A DNA stretch of 64,000 nt, from NCBI GenBank assembly GCA_913057515.1, contig CAJXOJ010000007.1, positions 1-64,000 on the forward strand. The letters run 5' to 3'. The translations under genes and the position numbers were made by a program. This document shows, piece by piece, positions 27,351-36,850 of this stretch. This DNA comes from an uncultured Cycloclasticus sp. (GTDB lineage: Bacteria > Pseudomonadota > Gammaproteobacteria > Methylococcales > Cycloclasticaceae). The notes below the pieces were generated by a model. That model was not told the DNA's origin, searched no databases, and saw nothing but the letters and a program-made list of their open reading frames with translations. Position 1 is the stretch's first letter; the number at the start of each line of letters is the position of its first letter.

Positions 27351-28433
27351 ATGAGCCTTAATACAATATTTTATCGATTCTTATTTTGCCTTAGCTTCAT
27401 CCTTGTCAGCATCGTGGTTGCTATCTGGTTTAGCACATTCCACCCTGCCGACAGCCAACAAGAACACATCTATTGCCCGCAAAATGCACCCACCTTATCT
27501 GCCGGGCAACGCATTAAAGTGTACAACCAAAATGTACAGTTTATGGCCGGCAAGAATTATGTTTTTTTCTATGACCTGCCCAACAGTATGGGGCCCGATG
27601 AAAGACCATCATCAAATGACATTGAAACAACCTTAAACGGCCTAGCTAGTCTTATTAAACAGCAAAACCCAGACATTATTTTGCTACAAGAAGTTGATGA
27701 TGGCGCCAAACGAACCGGTTATGCAGACCAATTAGCCCAGTTACTGGCCTTATTACCAGCCGAGTACGCTTGCCATGCGAGCAGTTTTTACTGGAAAGCC
27801 TCGTATCTGCCACACCCACGTATTATGGGGGCCGTTGGTACAAAGTTAAGCATCATTTCGAAATACCAAATTAGCTCCGCAACGCGCATTCAACTCAGCC
27901 TCATACCACAAGACCCTATTAGCCAGCTTTTTAACTTCAAACGCGCCTTGTTCGACGTTCGCTTACCCGTTAAAGACTCAACAGAACTGGCCGTTTTAAA
28001 CACACACCTGTCTGCCTTTTCCAAAGGAACCGACACACTTAACAAGCAAGTAACACAAATTAACCAGCGACTAACATCGTTGAACCAAGCAAAAAAGCCG
28101 TGGCTGCTCGCTGGTGATTTTAATTTACTCCCGCCCAATAGCTATGCAACATTGGCGACTGAGCAACAACACTATTATGAAACCAGTTCAGCGATTACAA
28201 CCTTGTATCAGCAGCACTTAGCCATCCCTAAGCTCGAAGCCACTCAATCCAATGAGCGCCACCGTTGGTTTACATACTTCCCCAATGCCACGCATATTAA
28301 TCAACCCGATAGAACCATTGATTACCTCTTTCATAGCTCACAACTAACAATGCATGACGCCTTTGTTGAGCAACAACATTCACTCACTTTATCCGACCAC
28401 ATGCCGCTCATTGCATCCTTTACCTTGCCATGA
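27351..28433 (+). CDS. Membrane-anchored endonuclease/exonuclease/phosphatase (EEP) family hydrolase
   Basis: The 360-residue protein starts with a membrane anchor or uncleaved signal (residues 8-27). The EEP fold follows with its catalytic motifs: YNQNVQ, LLQEVDD (metal-binding Glu), NTHLSAF, AGDFNLLPP, RTIDYLF and TLSDHMPLIA (catalytic Asp-His). The substrate could be a nucleic acid, phospholipid or phosphate ester. A decayed relative of this gene lies 4 kb downstream, at 32090-32608. Confidence 0.87.
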   Translation: MSLNTIFYRFLFCLSFILVSIVVAIWFSTFHPADSQQEHIYCPQNAPTLSAGQRIKVYNQNVQFMAGKNYVFFYDLPNSMGPDERPSSNDIETTLNGLASLIKQQNPDIILLQEVDDGAKRTGYADQLAQLLALLPAEYACHASSFYWKASYLPHPRIMGAVGTKLSIISKYQISSATRIQLSLIPQDPISQLFNFKRALFDVRLPVKDSTELAVLNTHLSAFSKGTDTLNKQVTQINQRLTSLNQAKKPWLLAGDFNLLPPNSYATLATEQQHYYETSSAITTLYQQHLAIPKLEATQSNERHRWFTYFPNATHINQPDRTIDYLFHSSQLTMHDAFVEQQHSLTLSDHMPLIASFTLP

Positions 28434-28542
28434 AAACGATTAAAATGGGCGCGTCAGTTAAGTCCTCTCACACCCTTTATGGGTAACCCCCGAACGCCAC
28501 AACCAGGCATTTGCAACCCATCAACGCCAAAAGGAACCCTAC

Positions 28543-30750
28543 ATGTCTCAAACTGCTAGTTATTTCGCAACCACTGCCAAAGGCATGGAGCTCATTCTGG
28601 CCGATGAATTGGAGCAAATTGGCGGCACACAAGTCAAAGCCGCCGCTGGTGGCGTGTATTTTGATGGCGATATGGAAATGGCGTTACGCGTCTGTCTTTG
28701 GTCACGCTTGGCTAATCGCGTCTTATTGCCGCTAGCACGATACTCAGCGCAAACACCTGAGCAGCTCTACGCGGGCGCTTTAAAAATTGATTGGTCAAAA
28801 CATTTTGATGTCTCGCAAACATTTGCCATTGACGCCTCTATACGTCGATCAAAAATTAACCACTCTCGTTATGCCGAGCAAGTTATAAAAGACGCCATTG
28901 TTGATCAGTTTAAAGAATTAACCGACGAGCGCCCAAACGTTCAACGTGAACAGCCAGATATTCGCATCAACGCCTACATCAATGAAGATAAAGCCATCTT
29001 AAGTCTAGATTTATCTGGCGATAGCTTACATCGTCGGCATTATCGAGCTGAATCCGTTGAGGCGCCGTTAAAAGAAAACCTGGCCGCTGCCATTTTAATA
29101 CGTGCCGGTTGGCCAAAAATTGCTGCCGAAGGTGGTGCCTTGTATGACCCTATGTGCGGTTCGGGTACCTTACTAACCGAAGCCGCTATGATGGCAGGCG
29201 ATATCGCACCCGGCTTACTGCGTGAGTATTACGGCTTTTTAGCTTGGAAACAGTTCAGCCCAGCCATTTGGCAGCGTTTAATTAAAGAAGCTGAATACCG
29301 CCGAGAAAAAGGGCTCGATAAAATTCCACCTATTATGGGCTCCGATATCAGCATTAAGAACGCTGGTATTGCTAAAGCAAACATCAAGGCGGCCAATCTA
29401 GTTTGGCACGTAAAAGCTGTCAGCTTACCCTTATCAAAGGTTAGCCCAGATGAAACATGGACAGCTGGCTTATTTGTCGTCAACCCTCCCTACGGCGAAC
29501 GACTCGGCGAAATCAAACAACTCGAACCCTTATATCAAGAAGTTGGCAGCATTTTAAAAGCCCGTTTTAATGGCTGGCAAGCCTCCGTTTTTACAGGTAA
29601 TACGGAGCTGGCCTTTAATATTCCACTTAAGTCACATAAGTCATACCAACTGTTTAACGGGGCTATTCCCTGCAAGCTTTTTAACTTTTCTGTAACGCCC
29701 GAACGTCACTTTGAAGGCCAACATGCAAGTCAGCAACAGTACCTTGGCGATAACCTTAAAAAAGCATTATTACCCACACCCGGTGAATGGAGCGAAGGCG
29801 CTACGATGTTAGCTAATCGCCTACGCAAAAACATCAAAAAACTAAAACCTTGGATTAATAACAATAACATTCACTGTTACCGCCTATATGATGCCGATTT
29901 GCCTGAGTACGCGCTGGCTATTGATATTTATCAGGGTGAAAAAAAATGGGTTCATGTGCAGGAATATGAAGCGCCTAAAACAATCGATGAGGCAAAGTCT
30001 ATTCAACGATTACGTGATGCATTAGCCGTCATGCCAGAGGTTTTAGGTATCCCCTCTAAGCAACTGTCGCTTAAAATTCGTCGCCGCCAAAAAGGCAGCA
30101 CGCAATACGAAAAGCAAGGTACCGATGGCGGTTTTCATGAAATACAAGAAGGCAATGCCCGCTTTTTGGTTAACTTTAAAGACTACCTCGATACCGGTCT
30201 ATTTTTAGACCACCGCCCTATACGTCAATGGATTGGGGAGAACGCTAGCGGTAAACAGTTTTTAAATTTATTCGCATACACCGGCGCGGCGACCGTGCAC
30301 GCAGCCCTTGGTGGCGCCACCACATCAACAACCGTTGATATGTCTAAAACCTATTTGGATTGGGCCAAAAACAATTTTGAATTGAATAACCTGAACTTAG
30401 ATAAGCACCAATTAGTACGAGCTAATTGTATGGAATGGCTTAATAAAGCAATTGAGGAGCAAAAAAAGTACGAACTGATTTTTATCGACCCCCCTACTTT
30501 TTCTAATTCAAAGCGAATGGAGAATGTATTTGATATTCAACGCGACCACGTAGAACTCATTAACAATGCCGCAAAATTACTTAGCAAAAAAGGCACCCTT
30601 ATTTTTTCAACTAACTTCCGTAAATTTAAATTAGATGAAGCGGCCCTTAAGGGTTTAAAGGTTGAGAATATCAGCCGAAAAACCTTATCAAAAGACTTTG
30701 AACGTAACCCAAAAATACATTACTGTTGGATGCTATCGATCAAGCATTAA
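28543..30750 (+). CDS. rlmKL: Bifunctional 23S rRNA (guanine-N2 / guanine-N7) methyltransferase RlmKL
   Basis: The 735-residue protein contains a THUMP domain (about 45-160), the RlmL methyltransferase domain (YDPMCGSGTLLTEAA, NPPYGERL) and the RlmK methyltransferase domain (FLNLFAYTGAATVHAA, FIDPPTFSNSKRM). The fused form is typical of gammaproteobacteria and modifies G2445 and G2069 of 23S rRNA in E. coli numbering. The downstream TAXI gene begins 17 bases later. Confidence 0.94.
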   Translation: MSQTASYFATTAKGMELILADELEQIGGTQVKAAAGGVYFDGDMEMALRVCLWSRLANRVLLPLARYSAQTPEQLYAGALKIDWSKHFDVSQTFAIDASIRRSKINHSRYAEQVIKDAIVDQFKELTDERPNVQREQPDIRINAYINEDKAILSLDLSGDSLHRRHYRAESVEAPLKENLAAAILIRAGWPKIAAEGGALYDPMCGSGTLLTEAAMMAGDIAPGLLREYYGFLAWKQFSPAIWQRLIKEAEYRREKGLDKIPPIMGSDISIKNAGIAKANIKAANLVWHVKAVSLPLSKVSPDETWTAGLFVVNPPYGERLGEIKQLEPLYQEVGSILKARFNGWQASVFTGNTELAFNIPLKSHKSYQLFNGAIPCKLFNFSVTPERHFEGQHASQQQYLGDNLKKALLPTPGEWSEGATMLANRLRKNIKKLKPWINNNNIHCYRLYDADLPEYALAIDIYQGEKKWVHVQEYEAPKTIDEAKSIQRLRDALAVMPEVLGIPSKQLSLKIRRRQKGSTQYEKQGTDGGFHEIQEGNARFLVNFKDYLDTGLFLDHRPIRQWIGENASGKQFLNLFAYTGAATVHAALGGATTSTTVDMSKTYLDWAKNNFELNNLNLDKHQLVRANCMEWLNKAIEEQKKYELIFIDPPTFSNSKRMENVFDIQRDHVELINNAAKLLSKKGTLIFSTNFRKFKLDEAALKGLKVENISRKTLSKDFERNPKIHYCWMLSIKH

Positions 30751-30767
30751 TCACTAAGGCACATAAA

Positions 30768-32054
30768 ATGGCTACATCGGAACGAACCTCTCAAAAAGAT
30801 TCCGTTATCAGCAGCGTTATAGGTATCGCTATACTCATCGCTGGTTTTTTACTTGCTTATCAATTTGTAGAGCCTGCTCCGCCAACGACCATCAGCATCA
30901 GTACCGGTAGCAAAGAAGGTGCGTACTACGCCTATGCACAACTATATAAAGAGCATTTAGCTAAACACGGCATTACGCTGAATATAGAAGAATCGGCGGG
31001 TTCAGCTGAAAACATTGAGCGACTGTTAGCCGGCAACATCGACCTTGCTTTTGCACAAGGTGGGCTAACACGCAAAGATACTCCTTTATTATCACTTGGC
31101 AGCTTATATTATGAGCCGGCGTGGCTTTTTCATAAATCAGACCTCCCGTTACAAACATTAACTGACCTTAAAAATCAACGCGTAGCCATTGGCCCTAAAG
31201 GCAGTGGCACACGAAGTTTAGCCTTGTTATTGCTGTCCGATAATAAGCTCAATGAGAGCAACTTGAGCTTATCTAATGATGGCGGTTTAGCCGCGGCAAA
31301 GAAATTAATCGCTGGTGAGCTTGATGCTGCCTTTTTTATTAGCGATGTTCAATCACCTATCATCCAAGATTTACTGCAAACACCCTCAACAACACTGGCC
31401 TCAATAAATCGAGCAGAGGCTTATCAGCGACTACACCCGTTCCTATCAACCATCACCTTGCCTGAAGGCGTTATTAACTTACAAACTAATATCCCTTCGA
31501 GTGATAAAACACTCTTGGCCCCCACTGCTAATTTGCTAATGACTGCTAATTTCCACCCTGCCTTAGCGGTCCTTGTTCTGCAAGCCATTGAAGAGGTTCA
31601 CAAAACATCTGGTATTTTTGCTGGAGAAAATCAATTCCCAAATAGTCGAAACCTAACAGCACCTCTCAGTGATGTTGCCGACCGGTTTTATAAAAAAGGC
31701 CCACCTTTTTTAATGCGCTACCTACCGTTTGGAGCGGCCATTATGATCGACCGTTTCGTCGTTATGATCATTCCTTTATTAGCATTATTAATTCCGCTAT
31801 TTAAACTCATGCCGCCATTATATCGCTGGCGCATTAGCTCACGTATTTACCGTTGGTACGAAGAACTGCATGCTGTTGATGACCAAATTCACGGTAGGAC
31901 TCTTAATGAACAACAGTGCAAACAGTTAAACGAGCAGTTAAGCCATATTGAAAATGAGGTTAACAAAGTAAAAGCTCCTTTATCCTATGCTGAAAAAGTT
32001 TATCAACTACTCGTTCACATTGACCTTGTCAGGCGGAAACTTTATCTGAAATGA
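30768..32054 (+). CDS. TAXI-family TRAP-type substrate-binding protein with membrane anchors
   Basis: The preferred start is ATG at 30768 with AAGG nine bases upstream; an in-frame start at 30726 would overlap rlmKL. The 428-residue protein has an N-terminal helix (about 15-35), a TAXI solute-binding domain (ISISTGSKEGAYYAYAQLY, AGNIDLAFAQGGL, VAIGPKGSGTRSLALLLL) and a second membrane helix near residue 325-345 followed by a cytoplasmic helical tail. TAXI proteins normally deliver substrates to TRAP permeases, but no permease gene is nearby. The two anchors suggest a tethered sensor-like role, which is inference. Confidence 0.85.
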   Translation: MATSERTSQKDSVISSVIGIAILIAGFLLAYQFVEPAPPTTISISTGSKEGAYYAYAQLYKEHLAKHGITLNIEESAGSAENIERLLAGNIDLAFAQGGLTRKDTPLLSLGSLYYEPAWLFHKSDLPLQTLTDLKNQRVAIGPKGSGTRSLALLLLSDNKLNESNLSLSNDGGLAAAKKLIAGELDAAFFISDVQSPIIQDLLQTPSTTLASINRAEAYQRLHPFLSTITLPEGVINLQTNIPSSDKTLLAPTANLLMTANFHPALAVLVLQAIEEVHKTSGIFAGENQFPNSRNLTAPLSDVADRFYKKGPPFLMRYLPFGAAIMIDRFVVMIIPLLALLIPLFKLMPPLYRWRISSRIYRWYEELHAVDDQIHGRTLNEQQCKQLNEQLSHIENEVNKVKAPLSYAEKVYQLLVHIDLVRRKLYLK

Positions 32055-32089
32055 TCGCTATTTATAGCGCTATCAACTCGCGTTAACAT

Positions 32090-32608
32090 CCAACAACATC
32101 ATTGCCAAACACCTAGCTTTTAAGCGCACCCTGCTTGAGGCGCACATTCCATTTAAGGTAATCGGTCAATTAACCCTTATCAATACCCGTCTCAAAGCCT
32201 TCTCCCAAAAAACCAATACATTGCAAAAACAGACGGAGCAAGTTATTTTCTTTTCACTTATTATGGCAATCAGGGCACCCCACGGAAATGCTAGTAATTT
32301 CAAGCATCCGCCACCGGATCAATACAATATGCTTCCAACAAGGCAGCAACTTCACTACCGAATCCTGTCTGAAATTTGTGACCCGGTAAACCAATTCCTT
32401 TGCATTCTTACAATGGAACACCTTGAGAGAAAACCCTCCACTTAGCTCAGGGTTTATTCAAGTACCCCCCACGAAATGAGCTCACCGATAAAACACTAGA
32501 TTATCTATTTTGTTCAGCCTAAATAACTTGCCAATTAAAACCACTCATCAACACAATACCATCAATATTTCGGATCACGCCCCTATTATTGCGAGCTCTA
32601 TTGTATAG
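32090..32608 (+). pseudogene. Decayed paralogue of the EEP-family hydrolase
   Basis: Fragments in the plus-strand frames align with the intact EEP gene at 27351-28433. FKRTLLEAHIPFK and TRLKAFSQKTNTLQKQ match FKRALFDVRLPVK and THLSAFSKGTDTLNKQ. SNFKHPPPDQYNMLPTRQQ matches GDFNLLPPNSYATLATEQQ, so the catalytic GDFN has become SNFK. DKTLDYLF and ISDHAPIIAS match the DRTIDYLF and LSDHMPLIAS motifs near the end, with stops and frame changes between them. The N-terminal half is missing. It is the degraded 3' half of a duplicated gene. Confidence 0.8.
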
Positions 32609-32655
32609 ACGTATACTTAATCACCGAGTGAGCGAATCATAAAAAAGGTATCACT

Positions 32656-32949
32656 ATGTCAGTTGATGTTATTTTAAATTTACAAGTTAACCCTGAAAAC
32701 CGAGAAGAGTTATTAAGTTTTTTTACGTCACTCCTCCCTGATGCTCGCGCCTACAAAGGCTGTCAAAGCATGGTTGTAACCAGCGATGAAGACGATGTAC
32801 ACAATATTGTTATACTTCAAAAGTGGGATCAACGCAGTGACCAAGAAAGTTATATGGCCTGGCGGGCTGAACGCGGCGATGCTGATAAGATCGTTAACCT
32901 ATTGTCATCACCCCCAACCCTCCAATACCTAACTACTATTCCAATCTAG
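32656..32949 (+). CDS. Antibiotic biosynthesis monooxygenase (ABM) domain protein
   Basis: The 97-residue protein has the ferredoxin-like ABM fold pattern: an initial strand DVILNLQVNPENREEL, a helix, GCQSMVVTSDEDDVHNIVIL and the tryptophan-rich segment WDQRSDQESYMAWR. Such proteins act as cofactor-free quinol oxygenases or stress proteins; the substrate is unknown. An AAAGG element lies eight bases before the ATG. It stands alone after the EEP pseudogene. Confidence 0.82.
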   Translation: MSVDVILNLQVNPENREELLSFFTSLLPDARAYKGCQSMVVTSDEDDVHNIVILQKWDQRSDQESYMAWRAERGDADKIVNLLSSPPTLQYLTTIPI

Positions 32950-33098
32950 CCTCGCTTTAGAAGCAGGAAGCTAAACAGCGGACTTATCCGCAACTTCTAC
33001 GACTTGAATGATTTATTTATATCGGTCACTATGATTTTGTACTCATCGGTATACAATCAGCTAACATCTTCCACATTTAAAGCCTATTCCCAAAAACA

Positions 33099-33524
33099 AT
33101 GATTCACGTATTTGTTTTAAATTCTTTAGTTGTCGCAGTTGCCGTCATCATCCATTACGAGTTTTTATATCGTATTTCTCGCTTTATCCCCACCATGACA
33201 CTGAAGCACCGCCTTAGGATTCTTTTTGGTGTATTTGCCGCCCTAATAGCTCATGCGGTTGAAGTTTGGGTATTTGCCCTCGCTTTCTACTTTATGCACC
33301 ACGCTGATGGCTGGGGGCACTTGGAAGGGAATTTTGATGGCAGCTTACTTGATTGTACCTACTTATCCTTCACTACCTTTACCACCTTGGGGTTTGGCGA
33401 CATCCAACCGATCGGTGATTTACGCCACCTAACAGGCCTTGAGTCACTCACAGGTTTGGTGCTGATCACTTGGACAGCATCATTCTTATATTACGAGATG
33501 CAACGTTACTGGGATAACAAATAA
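33099..33524 (+). CDS. Two-helix potassium-type ion channel (Ion_trans_2)
   Basis: The 141-residue membrane protein has helices at about 5-27, 40-65 and 112-133. Between the last two lies a pore loop with the filter-like sequence TTFTTLGFGDIQPIG. The filter reads LGFGD rather than the canonical VGYGD, a variation seen in bacterial channels of this type. There is no RCK or other regulatory domain. It is probably an oligomeric cation channel. Confidence 0.82.
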   Translation: MIHVFVLNSLVVAVAVIIHYEFLYRISRFIPTMTLKHRLRILFGVFAALIAHAVEVWVFALAFYFMHHADGWGHLEGNFDGSLLDCTYLSFTTFTTLGFGDIQPIGDLRHLTGLESLTGLVLITWTASFLYYEMQRYWDNK

Positions 33525-33621
33525 CATTATTACTGACATTGCTCATCAGCCTTGTTTTAATCATCCCAAGCCGCTGCGACCTGTATAATTGTTATATTAA
33601 ACACCGAATTAGGCAAATATC

Positions 33622-34464
33622 GTGATAAAGGTTGGAGACACATATCAATTAGAAGTCATCAAAGCATTGGACTTTGGCTTTTACTTAGACGCCAAAGAAC
33701 TTGGCGAAGTATTACTACCGGGCAAACATGCCCCAAAGGACTTAAAGGTTGGTTCATTACTGTATGTTTTCCTGTATCTCGACTCAGAAGACCGCCCCAT
33801 TGCGACTACCAAAGTCCCTAAAGCGAAAGTGGGTGAATTTGCTTACCTTAAAGCCGTTGCCCGCACTCACGTAGGCACCTTTTTAGATTGGGGTTTAGAA
33901 AAAGATGTGCTCGTGCCGTTTGCTGAACAACATCGCCCAATGGAAGTAGATAAGTCCTATCTCGTTTACCTATACCGCGATAAAAATGATGGCCGCATCG
34001 TTGCTTCATCAAAAATCGATAAGTTCATTGATGATGAAGCCCCACATGATTTCACCCCACAACAACAAGTTGATTTAATTATTGCCAACACTACGCCCTT
34101 AGGCTTTAAGGCTATTATTAATAGTAGTCACTGGGGCGTTTTGTACAATAATGATGTTTTTCAACAACTCAGCTTTGGCCAGTCCAAAAAAGGTTTCATC
34201 AAGCGGATACGCCCAGATGGAAAGATTGACTTAAGCTTGCAGGGTGGCAAAGAAACGCGCGATAAATACAGCAAAATTATTCTTAATTATTTAGAAAAAA
34301 AAGGCGGCTTCGCACCCGTTCACGACAAGTCCAGCCCGGACATAATTGCCGATACCTTTGGGATGAGCAAAGGTGCTTTTAAAAAAGCCATTGGTGGCTT
34401 ATATAAGCAGCGCATTATCCGTATCGAAAAAGATGGCATTCACTTGTTAGAAACAGATTCTTAA
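33622..34464 (+). CDS. CvfB-like RNA-binding S1-domain protein
   Basis: The 280-residue protein matches the CvfB/YitL family. It has consecutive S1-like beta-barrels (GDTYQLEVIKALDFGFYLD; LKAVARTHVGTFLDWGL; GFIKRIRPDGKIDLSLQ) and a C-terminal winged-helix (DTFGMSKGAFKKAIGGLYK). The start is GTG at 33622. Family members bind RNA and affect virulence gene expression in firmicutes; the role in proteobacteria is poorly defined. It starts a run with the DUF3622, FetB-like and arfB genes. Confidence 0.88.
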   Translation: MIKVGDTYQLEVIKALDFGFYLDAKELGEVLLPGKHAPKDLKVGSLLYVFLYLDSEDRPIATTKVPKAKVGEFAYLKAVARTHVGTFLDWGLEKDVLVPFAEQHRPMEVDKSYLVYLYRDKNDGRIVASSKIDKFIDDEAPHDFTPQQQVDLIIANTTPLGFKAIINSSHWGVLYNNDVFQQLSFGQSKKGFIKRIRPDGKIDLSLQGGKETRDKYSKIILNYLEKKGGFAPVHDKSSPDIIADTFGMSKGAFKKAIGGLYKQRIIRIEKDGIHLLETDS

Positions 34465-34485
34465 ACTTAATACACACTATTCATT

Positions 34486-34707
34486 ATGAGCATTAGTAAA
34501 AAATACGATTTTCAAACAACCGCAGAAAAAGATAGCTGGAGAGCCGATATTGTCCGTCGCGCCAGTTCAAAAAAAAGCATTGTTTCAAAAACTCAGGCGG
34601 GCTTCAAATCAGAAGCGGAGGCCATTGAATGGGCGGAAAAAGAACTCGTCTTGTTTTTACAAAAACAAAGCGATCGAAACAAACGTCAAGCAGACAAGCG
34701 TTCATAA
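34486..34707 (+). CDS. DUF3622 small protein
   Basis: The 73-residue protein shows the DUF3622 pattern: YDFQTTAEKDSWRADIVRR, then SKTQAGFKSEAEAIEWAEKE, with a basic C-terminus. It is soluble and without a known function. It sits 21 bases after the CvfB-like gene and 24 bases before the FetB-like gene. Confidence 0.85.
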   Translation: MSISKKYDFQTTAEKDSWRADIVRRASSKKSIVSKTQAGFKSEAEAIEWAEKELVLFLQKQSDRNKRQADKRS

Positions 34708-34731
34708 CAACCTACCGCTAACGACGATTTA

Positions 34732-35460
34732 ATGGGTCACGATATACAAAACATCCCGCTAATAAACTTAGCACTCTCGTTTATTCCCGTGCTCTTCGCC
34801 TTGGCAATTTTATTTAAATGGTCTTTAAACTCAAGTAATGCAATTTACGCCCTAGCCCGAATGTTGGTTCAATTGCTCTTAGTGGGTTACCTGTTAAGCT
34901 ATATTTTTGAAGCCGAAAATGCCACCATTGTTATCACTGTTTTGGCCATTATGGTCTTCGCCTCCAGCTGGATTGCACTGGGTACGATCCCGATAAAACG
35001 CAGTATTTTGTATAAACACGCCCTTCTCTCCATTACTGCTGGCGGCGGCTTTACCCTGCTCATTATTACTCAAGGTGTGCTCAATTTAGACCCGTGGTAC
35101 TTGCCTCAACTCATCATCCCGTTGGCAGGAATGATTTTTGCCAATTCGATGAATAGCGTTAGCTTAGCCGCAGAACGACTGAATGCCGAAATAGATCGTA
35201 AGGTCTTATATGCAGAGGCTCGGCATACTGCACTCCATGCCTCTCTTATCCCTGTTATAAACTCATTATTTGCCGTTGGCCTGGTGTCACTACCCGGGAT
35301 GATGACCGGGCAAATATTATCTGGCGTATCACCACTGGTTGCCGTACGTTATCAAATTATGGTGATGTGCATGATCTTCGCCTCATCGGTGCTATCGACA
35401 GCCTTCTTCCTCGTATTAGCTAAACCAACTTTTAGCACCCAGTTAACTAAGCCTGAATAA
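34732..35460 (+). CDS. FetB/YbbM-type ABC transporter permease (UPF0014)
   Basis: The 242-residue protein has about seven hydrophobic helices and the family block GMIFANSMNSVSLAAERLNAE followed by LPGMMTGQILSGVSP. In E. coli FetB works with the ATPase FetA in iron export. No fetA-like ATPase is adjacent here, so the partner must be elsewhere or the protein acts differently. It is 5 bases upstream of arfB. Confidence 0.86.
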   Translation: MGHDIQNIPLINLALSFIPVLFALAILFKWSLNSSNAIYALARMLVQLLLVGYLLSYIFEAENATIVITVLAIMVFASSWIALGTIPIKRSILYKHALLSITAGGGFTLLIITQGVLNLDPWYLPQLIIPLAGMIFANSMNSVSLAAERLNAEIDRKVLYAEARHTALHASLIPVINSLFAVGLVSLPGMMTGQILSGVSPLVAVRYQIMVMCMIFASSVLSTAFFLVLAKPTFSTQLTKPE

Positions 35461-35465
35461 AGCAG

Positions 35466-35879
35466 GTGTTCATCATCACCCCTCATATTTCTATTGCTGA
35501 TGATGAAATCGAGCTAACCGCCATTCGAGCGCAAGGGGCAGGCGGCCAGAATGTCAACAAAGTATCGTCTGCCATTCATTTACGTTTTGATATTAACGCA
35601 TCATCTCTACCTCAGTTTTTTAAACAACGCTTACTCATGCTAAAAGACCACCGTATCAACAAAGAGGGCGTTATTATCATCAAAGCTCAGCAATATCGTA
35701 CTCAAGAAAAAAACCGTTCGAATGCGCTAGAACGCCTAAAAGACATCATAAAAAGCGCAACGGTTATCCAAAAACCTAGGCGACCCACAAAACCCAGTAA
35801 AAATGCCAAGAAAAAACGCACTGATAACAAAACCCAACGAGGGCAATTAAAAAAATTACGCGGAAGAATAAACGAATAA
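35466..35879 (+). CDS. arfB: Alternative ribosome-rescue factor ArfB (YaeJ)
   Basis: The 137-residue protein carries the release-factor GGQ motif (RAQGAGGQNVNK, residues 21-32) and a long basic C-terminal tail rich in Lys and Arg, which in ArfB inserts into the empty mRNA channel. It hydrolyses peptidyl-tRNA on stalled ribosomes. The length is right for ArfB and too short for RF1/RF2. The start is GTG at 35466, 5 bases after the FetB-like stop. Confidence 0.92.
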   Translation: MFIITPHISIADDEIELTAIRAQGAGGQNVNKVSSAIHLRFDINASSLPQFFKQRLLMLKDHRINKEGVIIIKAQQYRTQEKNRSNALERLKDIIKSATVIQKPRRPTKPSKNAKKKRTDNKTQRGQLKKLRGRINE

Positions 35880-36305
35880 TATAAAACTAAACCACACTAA
35901 ATTCACCATCAACGGCGCACGCGATTGGTATATAAGATGTTCAAGGCGAATTGAACTAAGGCACCGTCGGTTTGTTATTAGTCCACCTGCCTTCTGTGAG
36001 TAAAAACTATGCGACAGTTTTCCTTCTTGAGAGCAAAGTATTTGAATGTTTGATAATAATCTATTTTCAAAAATTATAGGCTTTGCTCAGCAATAAAGAA
36101 CATGACTAATGACAAACATCACCTGATGCCACTCACCTTTTTATCAGGCAGAAAGACAGAGTTTTTTACCCAATTTATGAAAAAAGCATCTACATCAACG
36201 TTCGCTATAGATTTTTACTGAGCAAAATAAAGCAAGCTACGCTATCGTTACGGAGGGTAAAATCCTTATAATATTAGTTTACCCATTAAATTATAAGAGC
36301 TAGCC
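35880..36305. other. Intergenic stretch without a supported gene
   Basis: This 426-base AT-rich gap lies between arfB and the PhnA gene. The only ORF is a 39-codon reading frame at 36102-36221 (plus), with no ribosome binding site and no recognisable similarity. I see no clear terminator or repeat. Confidence 0.5.
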
Positions 36306-36644
36306 ATGAGCGATTTACCAAACTGCCCACAATGTCATTCAGAATATACATATGAAGATGGCAGTTTATACATTTGCCCAGAATGCGCTCATGAATGGTC
36401 TAAAGAGGCTAGTGCTAATGAGGGTGATGAATTAGTGGTAAAAGATGCTAATGGCAACCTGTTAAAAGATGGCGATAGCGTGAGTGTTATCAAAGATTTA
36501 AAAGTAAAGGGCTCGTCCTCCGTCGTAAAAGTGGGCACAAAAGTTAAAAATATTCGTTTAGTTGAAGGCGATCACGATATTGATTGTAAAATCACCGGTA
36601 TTGGACCGATGAAACTAAAGTCTATTTTTGTGAAAAAAGTCTAA
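36306..36644 (+). CDS. yjdM: PhnA/YjdM-family zinc-ribbon protein
   Basis: The 112-residue protein has an N-terminal zinc ribbon (CPQCH and CPECAHEW) followed by the PhnA domain ([40 protein letters not shown]). Despite the historical name, YjdM is not required for phosphonate breakdown, and its role is unclear. It is monocistronic. Confidence 0.9.
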   Translation: MSDLPNCPQCHSEYTYEDGSLYICPECAHEWSKEASANEGDELVVKDANGNLLKDGDSVSVIKDLKVKGSSSVVKVGTKVKNIRLVEGDHDIDCKITGIGPMKLKSIFVKKV

Positions 36645-36850
36645 ACAGATATGTTCAAGCTGAGCTAATCGCTTAGACGATGTAACAATCTTTTACAATG
36701 ATTGATTTAACACCTCTAGCGGGCGCTATTGTATCTGTATAGGAGAAAGACAGAAGCTAAGGCCGAATACAGTTTTCGTGACAAAACGTGATGCCTACAA
36801 AATCAGCTACACTATACTGGAAGCCTCTTTAGTTAGAGGCAAGAGGTTTT

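Noticed and set aside
32221-32445. 74-residue ORF as a stand-alone gene
   Set aside because: It lies in the middle of the decayed EEP-hydrolase copy and its sequence aligns with the GDFN region of the intact paralogue.
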